Shown: positions 1 to 4,575 of the stretch, piece by piece | How positions within the stretch are numbered: position 1 is the stretch's first letter | Layout: every line of letters begins with the position of its first letter | DNA from: an uncultured Eggerthellaceae bacterium | Lineage (GTDB): Bacteria > Actinomycetota > Coriobacteriia > Coriobacteriales > Eggerthellaceae | Assembly: GCA_946631805.1 (NCBI GenBank) | Contig: CAMPAJ010000131.1 | Coordinates: 1 to 5,394, forward strand | Reading direction: 5' to 3' | DNA length: 5,394 bases | Notes under the pieces: generated by a model | What the model saw: only the letters and a program-made list of their open reading frames with translations | Databases searched by the model: none | What the model was told of the DNA's origin: nothing | Program-made: the position numbers and the translations under genes

Positions 1-2
1 CC

Positions 3-269
3 ACCTGGCCCTTGGCCGAAGACATCGCCGCCGGGCGCTGGTCGCCAGCTACCGAAATCGAAACCGTTCAGGAAATCCGCACGTTCATCGAGCATCTGAC
101 CTGCAAGACGCACATCATCGCTTCCCACGATACCGACGTCGTGCGTTTTGACGGCCTCGTGCCCGCTGACCAGGAGAACATGCTGAAGCTCATCGACCAC
201 CGGCTACCCAAGATCAACGAGAAGGCGGCCCGCCTCATGCGCGAGATGATCCACAAGGCCACGTTCTAA
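3..269 (+). CDS. C-terminal fragment of a probable radical SAM protein (5' end outside window)
   Basis: The reading frame is open from the left edge and ends at TAA 267-269, so only the last 88 residues are visible. An in-frame TTG at 12 is not a credible start, because the frame continues upstream with T-W-P before it. The visible part is an amphipathic helical tail: an EIETVQEIRTFIEHL helix, then a CKTHIIASHDTDVV strand/turn, then LVPADQENMLKLIDHRL. A segment of the form THI-x(9)-G-x-(L/V)-P-x-D-x-E-x-ML-x-x-ID resembles, from memory, the end of small Elp3-like radical SAM proteins of anaerobes, where a T/S-HI segment is followed by LPxDKxxML. The CxxxCxxC cluster that would prove this lies outside the window, so substrate and pathway cannot be stated. 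It is convergent with the MurT-type gene, 47 bases away. Confidence 0.5.
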   Translation, partial: TWPLAEDIAAGRWSPATEIETVQEIRTFIEHLTCKTHIIASHDTDVVRFDGLVPADQENMLKLIDHRLPKINEKAARLMREMIHKATF

Positions 270-281
270 GCGGCTGCATTC

Positions 282-308
282 TGCGGCGATAGCTTCACCC
301 CCGCCGCA
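282..308. terminator. GC-rich hairpin between convergent genes, possible shared terminator
   Basis: TGCGGCG (282-288) pairs with CGCCGCA (302-308), giving a 7-bp stem around a 13-base loop. It sits 12 bases after the stop of the left gene and 8 bases after the stop of the minus-strand ligase. Neither strand has a T tract after the stem, so it is not a classical intrinsic terminator. Its position is the main argument. Confidence 0.3.
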
Positions 309-316
309 AAGGGTTG

Positions 317-1684
317 CTATTCGGCCCAGTAATCGATGGGCTTATACTTTTTGACCAGCTCCAGGCGCAAAGCTTCGATGGTCGAGCAGTTGGCGATGAC
401 CGTGACCGGCTCGTCCATAGCCGCCATATCGGATACCAGCGCCGCATAGTCGGTCTGCACGCGCATGCGCTGCGAATCGAAACCGGCTTCGAGCAACCGG
501 GCGCGCATATCCTCGTGGCATGGGCCGCCAACGATGACCTTCGCCTCGGGCGATGCCAGCTTCTCCCAGCGCACGCCTTTGATCCACTCGGTGCTCAGGC
601 CGTCCATGATCTCGTTGCCCAGCAGGCAAATCAGATTCGAAGGAACATGCTCTTCCGACATGAGCATGTTGATGAGCTGGTTGCAACCGGCCGTGTTCTT
701 CATCAGCAACAGGCGGGCTTCGGTTCCCTCCACGTCGAAGATTTCGAACCGGTGCGCCGCATGCGTGAAATGCCCCAGGGCCTGGCGCGCCTCGTCCTCG
801 GGAACGCCGAGCGTGAGCAGGCCCGCCAACGCGGCTGCGGCGTTGTAGATGTCGTAGCCCGCCCGGATGTTCACGGGAATGGTCAGCTCACGCCCATGCA
901 CGCGGACGGTGAGCTCGCAGCTTTTCTCCTGCTTGTTCCCCACGCCTGTCACGGCAATGTCGGCCGCATGATGCGCGTAACCGCATGCCGGGCATGCGAA
1001 ATCCCCCAGGTGGGCAAACGTGCGGTGCGAGAACTCCAGCGGGGCGCCGCACTTGACGCACTCGACCTGGTCGTCGAAATCGGCAACGCCGTCATCGTAC
1101 GGATTGCATTCCATGCCGAACCACACGACCTTGTTCGGCACGGCATCGGCGATCGAGGCCGTGACCTGACAATCGGCATCCAATACAAGCGTGGTTTCGG
1201 GCGAGGACTTGATGGCTTCGATGATGTAATCGCGCGCCGTCGTCCACGTGGGATAGCGGTCGACCTGGTCGCGATATAGATTCGTGACGACGAGCACCTG
1301 CGGGTGCATGGCTGGCAGCATTATCTTTGTCGCGCCCTCGTCGCTTTCGATCACAGCCCAATCGGACTTGCGCTTGCCTGCAAGCGTGCTATCGAGGCAC
1401 AGCGTGGTTGCGATACCTTGCTCGAGGTTCGTGCTCGACGGGTCGTAGGCCGCGCGTCCATAGGCGTTGATGATGGCCTGCTGGACCATGTGCGTCGTCG
1501 TGGTCTTGCCGTTCGTGCCGGTGATGACGATGGTCTTGTGCCCCTCGCCGAGCTCGCGAATGATGTTGCCGTCCACCACGAGGGCAAGCTTGCCGGGAAG
1601 GGCGCGGGCCGTGCGGCCCATCAGGCGCATCAGCCGATATGTCACCTTGCAAACGGCAATAGCGGCGGTTTTTCTAACTGACAT
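317..1684 (-). CDS. murT: MurT-type Mur ligase (lipid II isoglutaminyl synthase subunit family)
   Basis: This 455-residue cytoplasmic Mur ligase resembles MurT, which with the glutaminase GatD converts the alpha-carboxyl of D-Glu in lipid II to D-isoglutamine. The known MurT of staphylococci and streptococci is about 440 residues, so length is normal. Visible features are the Walker A loop GTNGKTT (residues 56-62), an ESDEGA acidic motif (113-118), NLYRDQVDRY (135-144), a four-Cys zinc ribbon typical of MurT (C209, C212, C231, C234), AHRFE near 310-314 and a C-terminal DUF1727-like part. I start at ATG 1684 because GAGGTGA lies five bases upstream. The frame stays open to 1807 without a better site. 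Oddities: no gatD adjoins it, and the family's DGxDxSWIWD segment reads DGLSTEWIKG here (361-370), lacking the second Asp. It could be a paralogue that does not pair with GatD. Family assignment is firm, exact function less so. Confidence 0.85.
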   Translation of the reverse strand: MSVRKTAAIAVCKVTYRLMRLMGRTARALPGKLALVVDGNIIRELGEGHKTIVITGTNGKTTTTHMVQQAIINAYGRAAYDPSSTNLEQGIATTLCLDSTLAGKRKSDWAVIESDEGATKIMLPAMHPQVLVVTNLYRDQVDRYPTWTTARDYIIEAIKSSPETTLVLDADCQVTASIADAVPNKVVWFGMECNPYDDGVADFDDQVECVKCGAPLEFSHRTFAHLGDFACPACGYAHHAADIAVTGVGNKQEKSCELTVRVHGRELTIPVNIRAGYDIYNAAAALAGLLTLGVPEDEARQALGHFTHAAHRFEIFDVEGTEARLLLMKNTAGCNQLINMLMSEEHVPSNLICLLGNEIMDGLSTEWIKGVRWEKLASPEAKVIVGGPCHEDMRARLLEAGFDSQRMRVQTDYAALVSDMAAMDEPVTVIANCSTIEALRLELVKKYKPIDYWAE

Positions 1685-1689
1685 GGCAT

Positions 1690-1696
1690 TCACCTC
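1690..1696 (-). promoter_or_regulatory. Ribosome binding site of the MurT-type gene
   Basis: On the minus strand GAGGTGA is followed by five bases and then ATG 1684. This strong Shine-Dalgarno match decides the start against the upstream in-frame ATG at 1807 and an in-frame GTG that overlaps the site itself. Confidence 0.75.
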
Positions 1697-1719
1697 GAAC
1701 GCAGAAACGGCATGATGGG

Positions 1720-1735
1720 GGGCTCGCGCGAGCCC
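1720..1735. promoter_or_regulatory. 16-base perfect palindrome in the MurT-type gene leader
   Basis: GGGCTCGCGCGAGCCC is identical to its reverse complement. It lies between the putative -10 box (1747-1752) and the ribosome site (1690-1696), at roughly +5 to +20 of the predicted transcript. It could be a protein operator, or a GC-rich hairpin at the 5' end of the mRNA. No T tract follows it on the minus strand. Confidence 0.4.
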
Positions 1736-1746
1736 AACGACTCGAA

Positions 1747-1752
1747 AGTATA
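1747..1752 (-). promoter_or_regulatory. Putative -10 box of the MurT-type gene promoter
   Basis: TATACT on the minus strand matches the sigma-70 consensus TATAAT at five of six bases and would give a leader of about 55 bases. The -35 side is poor: with a 16-base spacer the hexamer AAGGCA matches TTGACA at three positions, and other spacings are worse. The call rests on the -10 box and its position alone. Confidence 0.4.
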
Positions 1753-1837
1753 GAGCAACGAGCGACTCTGCCTTGACGCAGTCATCGCGCACCCCGAGTT
1801 TTAACAATTACTGTTCACATGATTATCCCGCTCGCCC

Positions 1838-1951
1838 GCCCTGGTTGGGAGGGCGATAGGGTCGTTCGCTTGGCTTCGCCTAATCTAAGTGGAATTACAG
1901 GAAAAGTGGCTGCAGAATCGCTCACGACCCCATCGCCCTCCCAACCAGGGC
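1838..1951. repeat. Long inverted repeat: 28-bp arms around a 58-base centre
   Basis: Positions 1838-1865 and 1924-1951 are reverse complements at 27 of 28 positions; the exception is 1858/1931. A plus-strand RNA would have an A-C mismatch there, while a minus-strand RNA would have a U-G wobble and therefore an unbroken 28-bp stem. Just inside, 1868-1869 also pair with 1920-1921. The 58-base centre carries AAGTGG twice (1887-1892 and 1904-1909), 17 bases apart. No reading frame, flanking direct repeat or T tract was found. Candidates are a MITE-like or REP-like dispersed element, a structured RNA, or a boundary element insulating the two divergent genes. Confidence 0.8.
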
Positions 1952-2263
1952 TACCGAGAGCCGATCAGCAGCTTCCAACAAATCGCGAAGGGCCAGAAGC
2001 AGGTTCCAAATGAAACGGGACGAAACGATGCACGTCGGTTGATTCCCACCATTTTCTCGTGTTGGTTTTTTTGCAGTCGGAAAACCGAAAGGAGCAAAAG
2101 CAGAAAAACAAGAGTTTTCGCAAGACAAAACAGCCCTTTCGAACGTAACATTGGAGACGAAAGGTCCGCTCGACATGCAAGAGGACCCAGGGGCGCCTCT
2201 TCACGAGCGCCCGCGAACCGCACACTACTTGGCACATTATGGCGGAAGACGGAAGGAGTATCT
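1952..2263 (+). other. Gene-free leader region of the lipoprotein operon
   Basis: No convincing gene lies here; short frames have no ribosome site. The stretch from about 2035 to 2160 is clearly AT-richer than its surroundings, with runs of T and A, and probably holds the promoter. The best pair I can find is AAGACA (2122-2127) and TAACAT (2146-2151) with an 18-base spacer, each matching consensus at only four of six bases, so this is weak. Further down, 2191-2212 can fold into a hairpin (GGGCG with CGCCC, CTC with GAG, one bulged C, five-base loop) about 50 bases before the start codon, which may affect leader stability or translation. Confidence 0.45.
2253..2258 (+). promoter_or_regulatory. 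Ribosome binding site of the lipoprotein gene
   Basis: AAGGAG is followed by five bases and then ATG 2264. The same frame is open back to 1889, but this site plus the signal peptide directly after ATG 2264 fix the start. Confidence 0.85.
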
Positions 2264-4111
2264 ATGAGAAAACGAATAGGCATGGTGTTCGCGCTTGCCC
2301 TCGCATTGTCCATGATGACATTGCTGGCGGCATGCGCAGGCTCGAGCGAAAGCTCCAGTGCCAGCTCGGAGTCGCTCTCTGCATCGGAGAAAAGCGTCGA
2401 CGCTGGCCAATATCAAGGAACGCTCGTGATGGCGTACAAAGACCAGCTGTCGGTCGCAGGCGACAAGGGCGACATGGCGTTTACCACGAACAAGAGCACG
2501 GTCTACAAGCTCGGCGACTACGACGAGATGTACCTCGACGACGTCGTGTCGGTGAAGTACCACGCCGAAGGCAAGAGCACGATCGCCGATGAGGTTACGC
2601 TCGTCGAGCACATGGAGACTCCGCTCGAGTTCGCCGGCACGCTTGTAGATTTCGATGACGAGACCCTCACGCTCGTGAGCAAGGGCTCGACCGTCACGTT
2701 CCAGAAAGATTCCGACACATACCTCGTGGGCGATTTGAGCCAAGGCGACGAGGTCGAGCTGACGTATCTGGGCAACTTGAACGAGTATCCCTACGCCAAC
2801 GTGATCTCGGTCGTAACCGAAGCCGAACAGCCCCAAACCGTGACCGTGCACGGGCTGGTGTCCGAAGTTGCTGGAGGGACTTTGCTACTCGGCATAGATT
2901 CCGCCAATGCATACCGCTTCGCTATCACGGGCAACACGAAGGTAACGGGCGCCGCCAACGATCCACGACCGGGCGACCAGGTAGACATCACCTACTCCGG
3001 AAGCATCAAGAACACGCCTGAGGCGCTGGAAATCAACATCGTAAAGCAAGGTGACAATCGCGCGTACGTAATCAACGGCACGATCGACACCGTGATGCAG
3101 CACTCGGTAACCCTTACGACAGACGTGGCCAAGTACACGTTCACGACCACGAACTCCACAAGGTACAACGGCGAGAAGCCGGCCAAGGGCTACCACGCCG
3201 AGATCACATACACCGGATCTTTGACCGACAAGCCTCAAGCCGAAATCATCTACTGCGTGAAGAGCGTAAAGGCCGCGAGCGCAAACGTGAAGAAGACGGC
3301 CCCGAAGCTCAACAGCGCGCCGAGCAAGCCTTCGACGCAGAGCACGTCCACGAAGTCGTCGAGCAGCACCAAGAAGGACACGTCGAGCAACAAGAACGGA
3401 AACTCATCCAGCGGACAGAGCTCGGAAAAGCAGGCTACTACCCCCGAAAACAACTCCACGGAGAACGCTTCGGGACAGTCTCCGGAGCCGCAAGCCGAAT
3501 CTGAGGGCGCCGAGCCCGAAGGCACCGATCCCGAGGGTACCGGCACCGACACCGAGGGGACCGACACCACCGATACCGAGGGAACCGACGCTGAGGGCAC
3601 CGACACCGGCGGGACTGATGCTGAAGGCACCGATACCGAGGGCACAGAGCCCGAGGGCGCCGATACCGGCACCGGGGGAGCTGACGCTGAGGGCACCGAT
3701 ACCGAGGGAACCGAGCCCGAGCCGGAGCCCGAACCTGAGGCAACCGCCCCCGAGCCCGAACCCGAGCCCGAGCCCGAGGCAACCGCCCCCGAGCCCGAAC
3801 CCGAGCCCGAGCCCGAGGCTACCGAACCGGAGCCTGAGCCTGAGCCCAAGGTAACCGAGCCCAAGGTAACCGAGCCCAAGCAGCCGACCGATACCAAGGT
3901 ATCCGGCCAGGGTACTATCGCCAGCGGCGATTCTTCGTCCGTCAAGATCACGATGAAAGACGGCACCACGCTTACGCTGAGCATCACTGACGAAACGCAG
4001 ATTCCCAGCGGCTATATCCCTGCAAAGGGCGATGTCATGAACATCACATACGGAAGCAACAGCATGACGCTCGTAAAGGTCAAGGTGCTGAAGAAAGCTG
4101 ATGACGCATAG
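2264..4111 (+). CDS. Modular lipoprotein: five beta-rich repeats and a long acidic Glu-Pro spacer
   Basis: This 615-residue exported lipoprotein belongs to no family I can name. The N-terminus MRKR is followed by a hydrophobic stretch and lipobox LLAAC, so lipidation at C24 is predicted. After a Ser-rich stalk come four modules of about 70 residues (roughly 49-117, 121-186, 192-263, 266-336), then a spacer (337-544), then a fifth module (545-611). The modules share a pattern G-T-L/I, V/L-T-L, F-x(4)-T/S, G-D-x-V-x-I-x-Y-x-G. Modules 4 and 5 share GTI, PAKG and ITY. Size and pattern recall small OB-like beta-barrels such as DUF5666, which is inference. The spacer is first Ser/Thr/Lys-rich (337-390), then Glu-Gly-Thr-Asp repeats (413-483), then Glu-Pro repeats (484-528). 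There is no LPxTG motif, catalytic motif or tryptophan; the only Cys besides C24 is C331. It probably shares an operon with the peptide gene 66 bases downstream. Surface or wall function is likely, ligand unknown. Confidence 0.85.
   Translation: MRKRIGMVFALALALSMMTLLAACAGSSESSSASSESLSASEKSVDAGQYQGTLVMAYKDQLSVAGDKGDMAFTTNKSTVYKLGDYDEMYLDDVVSVKYHAEGKSTIADEVTLVEHMETPLEFAGTLVDFDDETLTLVSKGSTVTFQKDSDTYLVGDLSQGDEVELTYLGNLNEYPYANVISVVTEAEQPQTVTVHGLVSEVAGGTLLLGIDSANAYRFAITGNTKVTGAANDPRPGDQVDITYSGSIKNTPEALEINIVKQGDNRAYVINGTIDTVMQHSVTLTTDVAKYTFTTTNSTRYNGEKPAKGYHAEITYTGSLTDKPQAEIIYCVKSVKAASANVKKTAPKLNSAPSKPSTQSTSTKSSSSTKKDTSSNKNGNSSSGQSSEKQATTPENNSTENASGQSPEPQAESEGAEPEGTDPEGTGTDTEGTDTTDTEGTDAEGTDTGGTDAEGTDTEGTEPEGADTGTGGADAEGTDTEGTEPEPEPEPEATAPEPEPEPEPEATAPEPEPEPEPEATEPEPEPEPKVTEPKVTEPKQPTDTKVSGQGTIASGDSSSVKITMKDGTTLTLSITDETQIPSGYIPAKGDVMNITYGSNSMTLVKVKVLKKADDA
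3500..3712 (+). repeat. In-frame Glu-Gly-Thr-Asp repeat region of the lipoprotein
   Basis: Residues 413-483 are built from variants of EGTD, with P, A, T or G in the alternate positions. The DNA copies differ at many third positions (GAG/GAA, GGC/GGG/GGA/GGT, ACC/ACA), so the repeats are degenerate in DNA but conserved in protein. That suggests selection for composition rather than recent expansion. Confidence 0.8.
3713..3853 (+). repeat. In-frame Glu-Pro repeat region with a perfect 39-bp tandem duplication
   Basis: Residues 484-530 are mostly alternating Glu-Pro, broken by ATA or AT. Within this, 3737-3775 and 3776-3814 are identical 39-bp units encoding EATAPEPEPEPEP, followed by a diverged third copy. 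A shorter unit, AAGGTAACCGAGCCC, is repeated right afterwards (from 3847). Perfect identity indicates recent duplication, in contrast to the degenerate EGTD block. Confidence 0.85.
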
Positions 4112-4146
4112 GGCTCCGCAAGCGACGATGCTAGCGAGATAGACAA

Positions 4147-4161
4147 GCGTCAGACTGACGC
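4147..4161 (+). promoter_or_regulatory. Small hairpin just before the peptide gene ribosome site
   Basis: GCGTCA (4147-4152) pairs with TGACGC (4156-4161) around a three-base loop, in the 66-base gap between lipoprotein and peptide genes. It ends five bases before the AAAGGAG ribosome site. No T tract follows, so it is not a terminator. It could be an RNA processing or stabilising hairpin, or a protein site. No convincing promoter is visible in the gap. Confidence 0.4.
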
Positions 4162-4166
4162 ACCGG

Positions 4167-4173
4167 AAAGGAG
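4167..4173 (+). promoter_or_regulatory. Ribosome binding site of the double-glycine peptide gene
   Basis: AAAGGAG lies four bases before ATG 4178 and ten before the in-frame ATG 4184, so either could be the true start (95 or 93 residues). The choice does not affect the leader motif. Confidence 0.75.
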
Positions 4174-4177
4174 ACCG

Positions 4178-4465
4178 ATGATCATGAGCGACAAACGTGA
4201 AAACGAGATGATGAATACGGCTATCGACGAAGCTGTTGAGCTGTCAGACGAAATGCTGGACGACATCGCAGGCGGATTCGTCTATCACGACAGGGGCGAC
4301 GCCGATGCGCATAGGAAAGAGGCCTACTACGTAATCGACGATGGCGGCAACATCGTCATGAGGGTCGACGACGTGAGCAAGGCCAAGCACTGGGCCGAAA
4401 ACCTGCGCGTCAACCAGCGAATGATAACTGCAAAAGAATTCGAGCAGCTGCGCAAGAACCACTAG
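4178..4465 (+). CDS. Small protein with double-glycine leader, RiPP- or bacteriocin-like precursor
   Basis: This is a 95-residue protein (93 if ATG 4184 is used). Residues 21-33, ELSDEMLDDIAGG, match the end of double-glycine leaders (Nif11-like and bacteriocin types, consensus near LSDEELxxIAGG), which are cut after GG by C39-peptidase ABC transporters during export. The part before it (1-20) is acidic and helical, as in such leaders. The 62 residues after GG have no Cys and only one Ser and one Thr, so lanthionine or heterocycle formation is unlikely. They look like a small fold: a beta-hairpin (YYVIDDGGNIVMRV, 50-63), a helix (DVSKAKHWAENL, 65-76) and a final helix (TAKEFEQLRKNH, 84-95). 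No transporter, modifying enzyme or immunity gene is nearby. It follows the lipoprotein gene by 66 bases and precedes a strong terminator, so the two are probably co-transcribed. Its function as peptide, signal or secreted mini-protein is unknown. Confidence 0.75.
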   Translation: MIMSDKRENEMMNTAIDEAVELSDEMLDDIAGGFVYHDRGDADAHRKEAYYVIDDGGNIVMRVDDVSKAKHWAENLRVNQRMITAKEFEQLRKNH

Positions 4466-4504
4466 TTTCAACGGGCTCAATAATCCATCGGATTCGAGCA
4501 ACGT

Positions 4505-4536
4505 AAGACGGGGGCCGCAACGACCCCCGTCTTTTT
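4505..4536 (+). terminator. Strong intrinsic terminator of the lipoprotein-peptide operon
   Basis: AAGACGGGGG (4505-4514) pairs with CCCCCGTCTT (4524-4533), a perfect 10-bp stem with a nine-base loop, running into five T residues (4532-4536). It lies 39 bases after the peptide stop. On the minus strand the stem is not followed by a T tract, so it would work poorly for the permease gene. Confidence 0.9.
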
Positions 4537-4540
4537 GCCT

Positions 4541-4560
4541 TGGAGCATTCGATTGCTCCA
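4541..4560. repeat. Short perfect inverted repeat downstream of the permease gene
   Basis: TGGAGCA (4541-4547) and TGCTCCA (4554-4560) form a 7-bp stem with a six-base loop, 15 bases past the permease stop on the minus strand. No T tract follows in that direction, so termination there would need the next hairpin or another factor. Confidence 0.4.
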
Positions 4561-4575
4561 TGCCGTCTTCTCGTA

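Noticed and set aside
314..1279. Long open frame (321 codons) on the + strand
   Set aside because: It lies wholly antisense to the MurT-type gene, has no ribosome site and no recognisable domain. Long antisense frames are expected in GC-rich coding DNA.
1685..1807. Upstream extension of the MurT-type gene to ATG 1807
   Set aside because: The extra 41 residues have no family counterpart, cover the putative promoter and palindrome, and lack a ribosome site as good as GAGGTGA at 1690-1696.
1838..1951. Inverted repeat as an intrinsic terminator or an integron attC site
   Set aside because: No T tract follows on either strand, and there are no attC core sites or integrase. The arms are also much longer than usual terminators.
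1889..2263. N-terminal extension of the lipoprotein by 125 residues
   Set aside because: It would start inside the long inverted repeat, would bury the signal peptide in the interior of the protein, and lacks a good ribosome site. AAGGAG before ATG 2264 is convincing.
3500..3853. Short-period direct repeats as a CRISPR array
   Set aside because: There are no unique spacers between constant repeats. The period is that of codon-level peptide repeats within one continuous reading frame.
3250..3987. Minus-strand open frame of 245 codons, rich in Ser, Gly, Val and Pro
   Set aside because: Its repetitive sequence is only the reverse reading of the EGTD and Glu-Pro repeats of the lipoprotein gene.
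3890..4111. Sortase-type anchor at the lipoprotein C-terminus
   Set aside because: There is no LPxTG-like motif, hydrophobic stretch or positive tail after the fifth module; anchoring is by the N-terminal lipobox Cys.
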